A DNA stretch of 64,000 bases from QNYZ01 sp964577615 (GCA_964577615.1 CAZNZW010000008.1:1-64000), one strand, 5' to 3'; positions 1 to 8,701 are shown, counted from the stretch's first letter. A program made the numbers and translations. Notes: a model not told the origin generated them from the letters alone.

Positions 1-83
1 TGTTGGACAGGAATCCGCAACGATCTAAACAAATGGTTGAGGAGCACATCGAAAATTCCTTACAAATGATTTTCAAAAAATGA
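1..83 (+). CDS. 3' end of a probable GntR/FCD-family transcriptional regulator (partial)
   Basis: The frame that begins at base 3 stays open for 26 codons and stops with TGA. Its tail (RSKQMVEEHIENSLQMI) looks like the last helix of the FCD ligand-binding domain of FadR-type GntR regulators, where an acidic helix with a central His closes the protein. Only this helix is visible, so the family call is tentative. A dyad that could serve as an operator lies about 70 bases downstream. The other two frames close early or show no family likeness. Confidence 0.4.
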   Translation, partial: LDRNPQRSKQMVEEHIENSLQMIFKK

Positions 84-153
84 TCAGGAGATGAGCAACA
101 ATTAACACGACATGGGACACGATATGGTGATATAGAATATCGGATATGGGACA

Positions 154-170
154 TGTCAATAATATTGACA
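154..170. promoter_or_regulatory. 17-bp perfect dyad, possible operator
   Basis: TGTCAATA-A-TATTGACA reads the same on both strands about a central A. Short dyads of this kind are typical repressor or activator sites. It lies between the probable GntR regulator and the sulfatase operon, so it could serve either. Function is inferred from symmetry alone. Confidence 0.35.
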
Positions 171-179
171 AGCTGCATG

Positions 180-205
180 GAAAATAGGGGACGTCCCCTA
201 TTTTC
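180..205. repeat. REP-like perfect palindrome
   Basis: A 26-base perfect palindrome whose half is GAAAATAGGGGAC and whose centre is GACGTC. GC-rich palindromes bordered by A/T runs are typical of REP elements mobilised by REP-associated tyrosine transposases (RAYT). A RAYT remnant lies about 3.3 kb downstream, which supports the reading. It could also form a strong RNA hairpin on either strand. Confidence 0.5.
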
Positions 206-506
206 GGCCATGTCAGGCACATCCCCGTTAAATGGTCTTCGAATCTAACGGGGCAAGTAAACCATCAGCCTACGCCTCTTGCTTCGACTCGATAAATCAG
301 CCTACGCTTTCAGCCTTGACCCGGTAAACCGATACCATAAGAGAGAATGTCTTCTGGAATTTCCAAGAGATCGCCATAGCCGGAAAAACATTTTTATGGG
401 ATCAACCGTTACTGTGCCCAACCTCAAAAAGAACCAAAACGGACTCCCAAAACACGGCTCAAACCGGGAACCGTGAATATTCGGAAAAATATTGTTCTTA
501 TGTGGT

Positions 507-541
507 GGCAGCCGCTTAACTTAAATGATAAGGTAGCTGCC
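507..541 (+). other. Hairpin upstream of the sulfatase gene
   Basis: The arms GGCAGC and GCTGCC, extended inward by CTTA/TAAG across a small internal loop, can form a stem-loop about 90 bases before the sulfatase start. There is no following T-run, so it is not a clear terminator. It may be a leader structure or a remnant of a repeat element. Confidence 0.3.
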
Positions 542-632
542 GCCTGAGTTGAGTAAAAATAAATATAAATTATCCTGTCAAAAATTTTATAATAAACGGA
601 CAAGCCGGTAAACTTTTCAGGGAGCGGTAAAT

Positions 633-2195
633 ATGAATCAGGAAAAACTTAACTTTCTGTTTATTATGGCTGATCAAATGACAGCCAAAGCACTGCCGTT
701 TTATGGGCATCCTGTTGTAAAAACACCCAATTTATCCAAATTAGCGGAAGAAGGGGTTGTTTTTGAAAATGCCTATTGCAATAGCCCGCTATGCGCGCCA
801 TCACGGTTTTCCATGATGTCCGGGCAGCTGCCATCCACAATCGGTGCGCACGACAATGGGGCCAATTTTTCAGCTGATATTCCTACTTTTGCGCACTATC
901 TACGGAATTCAGGGTATTATACCTGCCTGTCCGGAAAAATGCATTTTGTGGGTGCTGATCAACTGCATGGTTTTGAAGATCGCTTGACCACGGACATTTA
1001 TCCCGGAGATTACGGATGGGTTCCTGATTGGGAAAATTTTGAAGAACGACCGACCTGGTATCACAACCTGTTGAGCGTCGTTCAATCTGGCCAATGTCAA
1101 ACCAGTAACCAATTGGACTTTGATGAAGAGGTTGAGTTTTTATCTGTGCGGAAAATTTATGATCTGGCCCGGCGGCAAGATGACCGACCTTTTTTATTGC
1201 TGTCTTCTTTCACGCATCCGCATGATCCATTTGCGATTACCAAGGAATATTGGGACAGATACGATGACAGCGAGATCGATATGCCTGAGATACCGCTGAC
1301 AGACTATGATGATCTGGATCCTCACAGCCAAAGAATTCATCATGTGTGCGCCATGGGAGACTATAAACAGCATGAGAATTATGTGCGCAATTCCCGTCAT
1401 GCCTATTATGCCATGATCAGCTATATCGATGACAAGGTTGGCGCGTTGATCAACGCACTGGAAGCCACCGGGATGAGAGAAAACACGGCGATAATTTTTG
1501 TATCCGACCATGGTGAGATGCTGGGGAATCGCGGTTTGTGGTATAAAATGTCCTTTTTTGAATGGGCATCTCGAATTCCAATGATATTCAATCTGCCCAG
1601 ACGATTTGCCCATCAACGCATTTCAAACCCGGTGTCGCTGGTCGATATTCTTCCCACCATTACCGAATTGGCGGCAGGCGAAGAGACCATGAAATATGCA
1701 GATCCACCGGAGGGACGTAATCTTGTTCCGGTGATGGAAGAGACAGAAGCGCTGGCAGATGAACCGGTTTATGGGGAGATGCTGTTTGAAACCGCCATTG
1801 CACCGGTATTGATGATTCGCGACAAGCGTTTTAAATATATTTATTGTGAAAAAGATCCTGAGCAGTTATTTGACCTGAAAAATGATCCCCAGGAGTTGAC
1901 AAACTTGGCCACCCATCCGGAATATCAGAGAATAAGACAAAATTTTTATGATCAAGTGATGAAAAAATGGGATATTAAAGATTTAACCACCAAGGTGCTT
2001 GCCAGTCAAAAACGGCGTCAAGTGGTCTATCAGGCGCTGAATACCGGCCGGCGCACGTCCTGGGACTTTCAGCCGTTTGAGGATGCATCAGAAAAGTATA
2101 TGCGAAGTCATATGGATCTCAACGTTTTAGAACGGACGGCACGTTATCCGGTACCGGATGTGCCGCCGCCCGATGGAATTAATATCAAAAAGTAA
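633..2195 (+). CDS. Sulfatase (type I, Cys-type, choline-sulfatase-like)
   Basis: Hydrolyses a sulfate ester, using a formylglycine made from the active-site Cys. The signature CAPSR at residues 54-58 places the modified Cys at 54. The metal-binding region begins with D14-Q15, and D292-H293 lie in SDHGEMLG. At 520 residues the length fits choline-sulfatase-like and related alkaline-phosphatase-superfamily sulfatases, but the true substrate cannot be read from sequence. No signal peptide is seen, so the enzyme is probably cytoplasmic. A GGAG ribosome-binding site sits eight bases before the ATG. The next gene, eight bases downstream, encodes the matching anaerobic maturase, so the two form a unit. 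The pair is more AT-rich than most of the window, consistent with transfer. Confidence 0.9.
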   Translation: MNQEKLNFLFIMADQMTAKALPFYGHPVVKTPNLSKLAEEGVVFENAYCNSPLCAPSRFSMMSGQLPSTIGAHDNGANFSADIPTFAHYLRNSGYYTCLSGKMHFVGADQLHGFEDRLTTDIYPGDYGWVPDWENFEERPTWYHNLLSVVQSGQCQTSNQLDFDEEVEFLSVRKIYDLARRQDDRPFLLLSSFTHPHDPFAITKEYWDRYDDSEIDMPEIPLTDYDDLDPHSQRIHHVCAMGDYKQHENYVRNSRHAYYAMISYIDDKVGALINALEATGMRENTAIIFVSDHGEMLGNRGLWYKMSFFEWASRIPMIFNLPRRFAHQRISNPVSLVDILPTITELAAGEETMKYADPPEGRNLVPVMEETEALADEPVYGEMLFETAIAPVLMIRDKRFKYIYCEKDPEQLFDLKNDPQELTNLATHPEYQRIRQNFYDQVMKKWDIKDLTTKVLASQKRRQVVYQALNTGRRTSWDFQPFEDASEKYMRSHMDLNVLERTARYPVPDVPPPDGINIKK

Positions 2196-2203
2196 TAAAA
2201 ACT

Positions 2204-3358
2204 ATGGTTCATCCCTTTTCCCTGCTTGTGAAGCCCGCCTCGGCTGATTGTAATTTGGCCTGTCAATATTGTTTTTATTTATCCAAATCAGAACTGTATT
2301 CTGAGACAAGAACCCATCGAATGTCTCCTGTTGTTTTGGAACAATTGATAAAAACCTATCTGGCAACGGATCAGTTACACCATTCAATATGCTGGCAAGG
2401 TGGAGAACCCACGATGATGGGTGTTGAATTTTTTCGCCAAGCGGTGGCGTTTCAGCAAAAATATGGGAAGGCCGGTACAACAATAGCCAATTCGCTTCAG
2501 ACCAATGCGACTTTGATTGATGATGAAATGGCGCGTCTGTTTTCTCAATATCACTTTTTACTGGGGTGCAGCCTGGATGGGCCAGCCGCGGTTCATAACC
2601 GGTTTCGGCGGACACGGGCGGGACAGCCAACGCACGGGCGAGTGATAAAAGGGCTCAGTCTGCTGAATAAGCATAAAGTGGACTATAATATACTGACACT
2701 TGTGACGCAGGCCAATGTCCAGAAAGCCAAATCCGTTTATCGGTATTTGATTGAGAGAGGTGTTTTATTTCAGCAATATATTCCTTGTGTTGAATTTGAT
2801 GAAACAGGAGCGCCAACACCGTTTTCTATTTCCGGAAAGGAGTGGGGAATATTCTTGTCCGAGCTGTTTGATGAGTGGATTTCCGATTCTCCCAAAACGA
2901 TTTCAGTTCGTAATTTCGAATCCGTTCTGGCCAAATTAGTGGACAACGTAAACAGTGTCTGCACAATGGGTACAAAGTGTGACCAGTACTTTGTTGTTGA
3001 GTACAACGGCGATGTTTATCCTTGTGACTTTTTTGTTGAGAATCGATGGAAGCTCGGCAATATCATGGAAAACTCCTGGCAGAAAATCATCGAAAGCCCT
3101 GTTTACCTACAATTTGGGTCACAGAAAAATCAGTGGCACGAACAATGCGGATCCTGTACCTATCGTTCACTTTGCAGCGGGGATTGTTTAAAATATCGAG
3201 TTGATTCCGAACAAGACCCCCGGACATTGAGCTGGCTGTGTGAGGGGTGGAAGGCTTTTTATGATCACACGCTGGTGCGTTTCCGCCATCTTGCCGATGA
3301 GATCCGCCAGATAAGAATCGATATGGCTCAAAATTCCCGCCCGATAAAACTACCGTAG
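2204..3358 (+). CDS. Anaerobic sulfatase-maturating enzyme (radical SAM/SPASM)
   Basis: Oxidises the sulfatase active-site Cys to formylglycine without oxygen. The radical SAM motif CNLACQYC gives Cys16, Cys20 and Cys23 for the [4Fe-4S]-SAM cluster. A GGEPT segment follows near residue 66, as is usual for SAM binding. The C-terminal SPASM region has the Cys pattern CGSCTYRSLCSGDC, which binds auxiliary [4Fe-4S] clusters. The length of 384 residues matches the anSME family. It starts eight bases after the sulfatase stop without a clear ribosome-binding site of its own, suggesting translational coupling. Its presence points to an anaerobic lifestyle. Confidence 0.92.
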   Translation: MVHPFSLLVKPASADCNLACQYCFYLSKSELYSETRTHRMSPVVLEQLIKTYLATDQLHHSICWQGGEPTMMGVEFFRQAVAFQQKYGKAGTTIANSLQTNATLIDDEMARLFSQYHFLLGCSLDGPAAVHNRFRRTRAGQPTHGRVIKGLSLLNKHKVDYNILTLVTQANVQKAKSVYRYLIERGVLFQQYIPCVEFDETGAPTPFSISGKEWGIFLSELFDEWISDSPKTISVRNFESVLAKLVDNVNSVCTMGTKCDQYFVVEYNGDVYPCDFFVENRWKLGNIMENSWQKIIESPVYLQFGSQKNQWHEQCGSCTYRSLCSGDCLKYRVDSEQDPRTLSWLCEGWKAFYDHTLVRFRHLADEIRQIRIDMAQNSRPIKLP

Positions 3359-3491
3359 TTGTCGCAAGAGAAAAAATATAAGTAGACATGATTCCTGCTC
3401 CGGTAATTTATTTTGACAAGCCAGACATGATCATGCCAACACCGCCGGGCTGCCTTATCAATAAAAGTACGATTCCAGCCAGGAGACCGGT

Positions 3492-3699
3492 ATGCCACGA
3501 ACCGTAAGATTGATTATACCGGGTGAGCCGGCGGTGGATCATGCCCCGGGGTGTTGAACTGATTCTGTTATCAATTTTTCAGGCTGTCTCCTGTCACTAA
3601 AAACATCTCATTTGGAATACCCCGTTTCATTAACATTCAACTGCCCTGATGTTACGAACGGCATTGGATGGATTTCCCATTGGTGATGTGGAGATGAAT
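3492..3699 (+). pseudogene. Remnant of a REP-associated tyrosine transposase (RAYT), interrupted
   Basis: The reading MPRTVRLIIPGEPAVDH starts at an ATG and matches the usual opening of RAYT (IS200-like) proteins. It stops a few codons later. About 110 bases downstream the expected continuation reappears as RTALDGFPIGDVE. The intact family would read the two pieces almost without a gap. The HUH catalytic region and the rest of the protein are missing. I infer a dead transposase with an insertion of about 110 bases. The identification rests on memory of the family N-terminus. Confidence 0.55.
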
Positions 3700-3851
3700 T
3701 TGCATAATGGAATAAAAAGGGGTAATCTGAAAGCGGATTGGGGGATTTAGCTTGTTTTATTCGGTAATATCCACATTGATCCGAATTTAGAAAATAAATA
3801 ATGGCGATGCCGAAGGTTCCTTTTTACAAGAAAAAGTGGTCATCTGAAATT
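3695..3851. repeat. Diverged intergenic repeat, copy A
   Basis: It begins GAATTTGCATAATGGAATAA and aligns over about 155 bases with copy B at 4718-4874, with scattered mismatches and small gaps. Shared blocks include ATAAAAA, TCTGAAA, GGATT, AATATCC, ATAAAT and TGGCGA. The copies lie about 1 kb apart in the same orientation, on either side of the Cys-rich membrane-protein gene. Copy A abuts the transposase remnant. Its nature is unknown; a small mobile or structured-RNA element is possible. Confidence 0.55.
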
Positions 3852-4029
3852 ACGGTTTTTCTACACACTCGTTAGATCGATCAAACCTGGATTCTTCCGT
3901 AGGCTTTATTGCAGGGGTGGCATTGCAGTAAATCTTCCCAAAAACCTTATTTGGCGGCACGCAGACGCGGCCCTGTAAGTATTTTTGTGCTTCGGTGTCA
4001 CTTAAGAATGGGAGAGGAGGCGTTAACAT

Positions 4030-4680
4030 ATGAAGACTACGAACAATCCTTCTGATATGTGCACGTGGCGGCCGTCATCTGAATGCGCAGACTGTTCTCT
4101 CGCAGGGCGGCTGAAATGCCGTTTTGACCGAGGCTATCTGTTTCATTTTATAGCGATGTTTGCCGGTTTTGCCATTCCGGCTGTTGTCGGTATGATTCTG
4201 GGCGGTTACGGCTGGTATCTTCTGGGGTGGGCAATGTTCTGCCTCTTCTTTTTTGAGTTATGGGAGATTCGCATTCTGTGCAGTCATTGTCCCTACTACG
4301 CTGAAAAGGGACGGACGCTGCACTGCATCGCCAATTACGGTTCCTTCAAGGCCTGGAAATATCATCCCGAACCGATTAGCCGGGGAGAGACAACCCAACT
4401 CATCATCGGCTTTATCATTCTGTGCGGGTATCCGTTTCCTTTTTTGCTTCTGGCCGGGCAGCTGGCCTGGAGTTTTGTGGCTGCGTGGGGGTTGGTCCTG
4501 TTTTTCTGGACATTGCGTAAATACACCTGCTCCCAGTGCATAAATTTTTCCTGCCTTATGAACACAGTACCCCCGGATGTGGTTGACAGGTATCTCGAGC
4601 GCAACCCGGTGATGAAAAAGGCGTGGGAAGATAGCGGCTGGCAATCTGAAGACAAGCAACCGCCGCAAGGTAAGACGTAG
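4030..4680 (+). CDS. Cys-rich four-helix membrane protein, function unknown
   Basis: I do not recognise this 216-residue protein. It has two predicted hydrophobic pairs, at roughly residues 36-82 and 118-163, giving about four membrane spans. Cys clusters sit outside them: C-x10-C-x2-C-x7-C near the N-terminus, CSHC-x11-C between the pairs, and CSQC-x4-C after the last span. Such spacing could bind metal or Fe-S or form disulfides. The start is well supported by AGGAGG about nine bases upstream. The gene stands alone and is flanked by two copies of a diverged repeat, which hints that gene and flanks arrived together. No enzymatic motif is seen. Confidence 0.7.
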   Translation: MKTTNNPSDMCTWRPSSECADCSLAGRLKCRFDRGYLFHFIAMFAGFAIPAVVGMILGGYGWYLLGWAMFCLFFFELWEIRILCSHCPYYAEKGRTLHCIANYGSFKAWKYHPEPISRGETTQLIIGFIILCGYPFPFLLLAGQLAWSFVAAWGLVLFFWTLRKYTCSQCINFSCLMNTVPPDVVDRYLERNPVMKKAWEDSGWQSEDKQPPQGKT

Positions 4681-4717
4681 AGTGACAGCCCGAATTCAGA
4701 ATTCTCCGGTCGGGAGT

Positions 4718-4874
4718 GGATTTGCACAATGGGATAAAAAAGGGTAGTCTGAAATCGGATTTTTTGGGGGGAAGGCTATTTTAAATCGGAAATATCCGTA
4801 TATATCCAAAATTGAAAGATAAATGCTGGCGAAGGCGGAGACTGCTTTCTGGAAAAAAGGCAGCCGTCTAAAAA
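4718..4874. repeat. Diverged intergenic repeat, copy B
   Basis: Partner of copy A, in the same orientation. It begins GATTTGCACAATGGGATAAA and keeps the same order of blocks. It ends about 40 bases before the phosphoesterase start, so it may supply that gene's leader. The divergence indicates the duplication is old, or that both copies belong to a larger family in this genome. Confidence 0.55.
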
Positions 4875-4913
4875 TATGGATCCAAACACGCGTCAGATTC
4901 CCAAGAGGCATCA

Positions 4914-5666
4914 ATGAAAATCGCGGCGTTGTCAGATATTCACAGTAACGCATTTGCACTGGCAGCTGTTATTGACGATGTAAAAAAGCGTGGTGTAGAG
5001 CAAATGCTCAATCTTGGAGATATTTTTTATGGCCCAATTGCACCAAAGGCAACTTTTGATATTCTAAAAAAGCATAGTTTCATCACTATTCGAGGAAATC
5101 AGGATCGCCAGATCTGTGAGGCCTCCCAAGAAGAAATAGACTCTAATCCAACATTGCGGTTTGTTCTTGATGATCTTGGCAAAGAACCAATTTCCTGGCT
5201 TAAATCACTTCCATTCGACAACCAGATAGATGATGAAATCTACATGTGCCACGGGACTCCAAACAATGACATGGAATATCTTCTTGAAAATATTGAGACC
5301 GGATTTCCCTGCCTGCGTTCTGATTGCGAGATAATGTCCGCACTTCATGGACAGTCATCGAACATAATTATTTGTGGGCATACGCATATTCCGCGAACTG
5401 TAAGAATTGCTTCCGGCCAGCTCATAATAAATCCAGGCAGTGTCGGTTTACCAGCCTACACTGATGATGAGCCTGTCGCTCATGCTATGGAAAATTATTG
5501 TCCGCATGCATCATATGCCGTTATTGAAAAAAGTAAAAAGGGGTGGACAGTCCAACAGATAAAAGTATCTTATGATTATCAGGAAGCCGTTAAAATGGCC
5601 AAAGAAAGACAACGAGATGATTGGGGGCATTTTTTAAACACCGGCAGGCGATTAGATAATGGATAA
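4914..5666 (+). CDS. Metallophosphoesterase (YfcE/MJ0936-like)
   Basis: A calcineurin-type phosphoesterase that probably hydrolyses phosphodiester or phosphomonoester bonds using two metal ions. The blocks are in order: D8-x-H10, G35-D36, G61-N62-Q63-D64 (GNxD in place of the usual GNHE/GNCD), CHGTP and CGHTH. The length of 250 residues suits the small YfcE-like group. No signal peptide is present. The substrate is not predictable. The gene is AT-rich like its left neighbours and ends about 95 bases from the convergent livF gene. Confidence 0.85.
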   Translation: MKIAALSDIHSNAFALAAVIDDVKKRGVEQMLNLGDIFYGPIAPKATFDILKKHSFITIRGNQDRQICEASQEEIDSNPTLRFVLDDLGKEPISWLKSLPFDNQIDDEIYMCHGTPNNDMEYLLENIETGFPCLRSDCEIMSALHGQSSNIIICGHTHIPRTVRIASGQLIINPGSVGLPAYTDDEPVAHAMENYCPHASYAVIEKSKKGWTVQQIKVSYDYQEAVKMAKERQRDDWGHFLNTGRRLDNG

Positions 5667-5761
5667 AATTTTTCTCACAATTGGGGCGGTGGATTCAATT
5701 ATGCGAAAATTTCTGGGCACTACCTCGGATGGCGGTCCCAAAAAGGAGTGGTTGCCGGCGT

Positions 5762-6484
5762 TTATTCGCCCAGGTACGCTTTCCGGATTTCAGGATTGTT
5801 GAGGAGCTTGTCGGCGCTGTCCTCGAGGGTGATGCGGCCGGTTTCAAGCACATATCCCCGGGAGGCGACCTGAAGGGCCAGGTTGGCATTCTGTTCCACC
5901 AGCAAAATCGTGGTACCTTCTTTTTTATTGACGTCCTTGATGATGTCAAATATCTGCTGGACAATCAGGGGCGCCAGGCCCAGAGAGGGTTCATCCAGCA
6001 GCAGGACCCTGGGCCGGCCCATCAGGGCCCGGGCAATGGCCAGCATCTGCTGCTCGCCGCCGGATAAAGTGCCGCCATGCTGCCGGCACCGGTCTTTCAG
6101 AATGGGAAAAAGGGAATAAACATGCTGCCGGTCTTCTTCAATCGTATCTTTATCGGTACGATAAAAGGCCCCCAGAGTCAAATTTTCATCGACGGTCAGC
6201 CGGGGAAAAATCCGCCGCCCCTCGGGAACCTGGCACAATCCCATCCTGGGGAGTGCTTCCGCCGCCATCTTGTGAATGGGGGCGCCATCATACCAGATCT
6301 CTCCCCGGTCGATGGGCACCACGCCGCAGGTTGTCATTAATGCGGTGGATTTGCCGGCCCCGTTGGCGCCGATGATCGCCACAATTTCCCCGGGATAGAC
6401 TTTCAGGGAAATTCCCTTGAGGGATTTGATGCTGCCATAGCTGGAATGCACTTCTTTCAGTTCAAGTATCGGCTGCGTCGCCAT
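5762..6484 (-). CDS. livF: Branched-chain amino-acid ABC transporter ATP-binding protein LivF
   Basis: One of two ATPases that power uptake of branched-chain amino acids or related compounds. It has a Walker A motif GANGAGKS at residues 39-46, the ABC signature LSGGEQQ and a Walker B ending LLLDEPS. The length of 240 residues is typical of LivF. The start immediately follows the livM stop, so translation is coupled. It is the last gene of the liv operon. LIV-type transporters of anaerobes also carry urea, amides or aromatic acids, so the substrate is open. Confidence 0.95.
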   Translation of the reverse strand: MATQPILELKEVHSSYGSIKSLKGISLKVYPGEIVAIIGANGAGKSTALMTTCGVVPIDRGEIWYDGAPIHKMAAEALPRMGLCQVPEGRRIFPRLTVDENLTLGAFYRTDKDTIEEDRQHVYSLFPILKDRCRQHGGTLSGGEQQMLAIARALMGRPRVLLLDEPSLGLAPLIVQQIFDIIKDVNKKEGTTILLVEQNANLALQVASRGYVLETGRITLEDSADKLLNNPEIRKAYLGE

Positions 6485-7711
6485 CTACCCCTCCCTCTCT
6501 TCACTACGCGCGCCCATCCGTTTGGCGGGAAGCAGTCCGGCCGGGCGAAACAGCATCATCACGACCATGGCCATGCCAAAGACCAGCATCCGATAGGTTT
6601 CAAATTCCCGGAAAACTTCCGGCAGGATAATCAAGGCTGCCGATCCCAATATCACGCCGGGGATGGACGCCATGCCGCCCAGCACCACCATACTGAGAAC
6701 CATGGCCGATTCAAGAAAAGTAAAGCTCTCCGGACTGACGAAGCGCATGCGGGCACAGAAAAAAGTGCCGGCCAGTCCGGCAAAAGCCGCCCCCATGGCG
6801 TAGGCCAGCAGCTTGAGTTTGAAGGTGTCTACGCCCATCAGCTCAGCGGCGGTTTCATCTTCGCGGATCGATTCCCATGCCCGCCCGATTCGGGAAAAAT
6901 TCAGTCGTTTGACTGCAACGATGGTAATGATCGCCAGAATCAGGGCAACATAGTAAAGGTAGTACAGTTTTTTCAGGTAGAATATTTCCAGCCTGAATCC
7001 ACCGTCAAAATGGGGGATGTAGATACTGGGCGGCTTGACCCCCAGGATGCCGTTGGGTCCGTTGGTAAGCGACATCCAGTTGTTGAGCAGGATACGGACG
7101 ATTTCCCCGAAACCCAGCGTTACGATTGCCAGATAATCCCCCCGCATGCGAAGCGTAGGGTACCCGATGAGACATCCGGCAATCAGCGCCAGTGTGGCTG
7201 AAATCGGCAGACAAAGCCAGAAGGAAAGACCGAAATGGATATTCATCAAGGCGTAGGTGTACGCGCCCACTCCGTAAAAGGCGATGTATCCCAGATCAAG
7301 CATGCCGGCCAGCCCCACAACCACATTAAGCCCCAGCCCCAGACAGATATAGATCAGGACGTTAATGGCAACATCCTGCGCATATCGGCCGGTAAAAAAC
7401 GGGTAGCAGAAAGCCAGGCCGAACAGGACAGCCAGCCACACCCCGCTTGGCACGGCCCTTGACGCCAGTTTGACGCGCGTTTGCAGCCCCGCTATCGGTC
7501 TGCTGATAAAATCCAGCCCCCCGCTTTTATTCAGAACGTAAAGCAGCAGGCAGATAAACGTGGCAACGGCAATATAACCCCATACGCTAAAAGTATTGCC
7601 AAAGGAGATTGTACCGTCAGGATGAATTCCCAGAAGCGGCCACAACAGGCCCAGCAGCCACAAAATGCCGATGGCCCAGGTTTTCCAGACTTTTTTAAAC
7701 TCTTGTATCAT
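6485..7711 (-). CDS. livM: Branched-chain amino-acid ABC transporter permease LivM
   Basis: Membrane subunit of the LIV transporter. The protein has many hydrophobic segments and the LivM-type loop around GVNGPNG/GLTGGPNG-like sequence, here seen as LTNGPNGILGV. The conserved cytoplasmic EAA-like segment reads RIGRAWESIREDETAAELMGV, which contacts the ATPase. At 408 residues it is longer than minimal LivM because of an N-terminal stretch with two or three extra hydrophobic helices, as in E. coli LivM. It overlaps the livH 3' end by 17 bases. Confidence 0.94.
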   Translation of the reverse strand: MIQEFKKVWKTWAIGILWLLGLLWPLLGIHPDGTISFGNTFSVWGYIAVATFICLLLYVLNKSGGLDFISRPIAGLQTRVKLASRAVPSGVWLAVLFGLAFCYPFFTGRYAQDVAINVLIYICLGLGLNVVVGLAGMLDLGYIAFYGVGAYTYALMNIHFGLSFWLCLPISATLALIAGCLIGYPTLRMRGDYLAIVTLGFGEIVRILLNNWMSLTNGPNGILGVKPPSIYIPHFDGGFRLEIFYLKKLYYLYYVALILAIITIVAVKRLNFSRIGRAWESIREDETAAELMGVDTFKLKLLAYAMGAAFAGLAGTFFCARMRFVSPESFTFLESAMVLSMVVLGGMASIPGVILGSAALIILPEVFREFETYRMLVFGMAMVVMMLFRPAGLLPAKRMGARSEEREG

Positions 7712-8606
7712 CGATATTTTCGCCCATGATTCCGGTCGGTTTGAAATAGAGCACGGAGATCAGAATGATAAATGCAAACACATCTTTATATTGGCCGGAG
7801 ATATAGCCCGCGCCAAATACTTCCACCATGCCGATGATCAGGCCACCCAGCATCGCGCCGGTGATGTTCCCGATGCCGCCCAGAACCGCCGCGGCAAAAG
7901 CCTTTATCCCCGGCAGAAATCCCATATCATAGCGGACCGAACCGTAGTACAGGCCCACCATGATACCGGCGGCCGCGGCAAGCCCCGCCCCGATGGCGAA
8001 AGTCAGGGAAATGATGCGGTTACTGCTGATGGAGACCAGGGAGCTCATTACCTTGTCCTGGGCGGTGGCCCGCATGGCCATGCCGATTTTTGTTTTGAAA
8101 ACCAGAACATTCAGTCCAACGAGCAGAAAAATCGTCATGCCCACGATCAGCATTTGAAGATAGCTGATCGTAATCATTCCGAAATTTAATCCGCCCTGAA
8201 ACAGCTCGCTGGGATAAGCCTTATCGTAAACTCCCTGGGTCAGCATCAATCCGTTCGACAAAAAAATCGACATCCCCAGCGCGGACAGCAGAACCGCCAG
8301 CCGGGACTGACTGCGCAGGGGTTTGTAGGCAACTTTTTCAACGCCGATGGCGAGAAAAGCGCAATACCCCATGGAAAGCGCAAAGGCCGCGGTCAGGCAG
8401 AGAATCGGATGCGTGTCCAGATACCCCCGGCCGGTGAAATAGCTGAGCAGAATCACGCCGACGTAGCCGCCGGCCGAAAAGAATTCACCGTGCGCAAAGT
8501 TGATCAGCTGGATAACCCCGTACACCATCGTGTATCCAAGGGCGATCAGGGCATACAGCCCGCCCAGCGTGATCCCGTTAATCAGTTGCTGAATAAAATA
8601 TTCCAT
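7695..8606 (-). CDS. livH: Branched-chain amino-acid ABC transporter permease LivH
   Basis: Second membrane subunit of the LIV transporter. It opens with the characteristic block GITLGGLYALIALGYTMVYGV and the INFAHGEF segment found across LivH proteins. The length of 303 residues and about eight hydrophobic segments fit. It follows livK after a 95-base gap that holds a hairpin, and overlaps livM at its end. Confidence 0.95.
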   Translation of the reverse strand: MEYFIQQLINGITLGGLYALIALGYTMVYGVIQLINFAHGEFFSAGGYVGVILLSYFTGRGYLDTHPILCLTAAFALSMGYCAFLAIGVEKVAYKPLRSQSRLAVLLSALGMSIFLSNGLMLTQGVYDKAYPSELFQGGLNFGMITISYLQMLIVGMTIFLLVGLNVLVFKTKIGMAMRATAQDKVMSSLVSISSNRIISLTFAIGAGLAAAAGIMVGLYYGSVRYDMGFLPGIKAFAAAVLGGIGNITGAMLGGLIIGMVEVFGAGYISGQYKDVFAFIILISVLYFKPTGIMGENIDDTRV

Positions 8607-8650
8607 GGCGGTCGGTCTTTACTGTCCACGTCTGCAGAAAAGCAGGCAAT

Positions 8651-8674
8651 AATAAAACGGCTGCCCCGTTTATT
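8651..8674 (-). terminator. Intercistronic hairpin between livK and livH
   Basis: The arms AATAAACGG and CCGTTTTATT pair around a five-base loop on the transcribed strand. It sits just after the binding-protein gene. Such hairpins often stabilise or attenuate the message so that the periplasmic protein is made in excess. There is no strong T-run, so full termination is unlikely. Confidence 0.4.
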
Positions 8675-8701
8675 ACAGGACAGCCATGTGACGACAAACG
8701 T

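Larger units (their letters stand above)
84..632. other. Intergenic region before the sulfatase gene
   Basis: This AT-rich stretch of about 550 bases holds no convincing gene. An open frame of 65 codons inside it has no recognisable domain or good ribosome-binding site and I do not call it. The region contains a 17-base dyad, a 26-base REP-like palindrome, a 12-base direct repeat (ATCAGCCTACGC at 264 and again at 296) and a hairpin near its right end. The mix suggests mobile-element debris next to the regulatory region of the sulfatase operon. Confidence 0.6.
3359..4029. other. Intergenic region with element debris
   Basis: No intact gene is visible in these 670 bases. It contains the broken transposase and repeat copy A. 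The last 180 bases show nothing recognisable apart from a strong AGGAGG ribosome-binding site just before the next gene. The content suggests past insertion and decay rather than a conserved regulatory region. Confidence 0.6.

Noticed and set aside
279..476. Plus-strand open frame of 65 codons before the sulfatase
   Set aside because: It has no good ribosome-binding site or recognisable motif, and overlaps a direct repeat.
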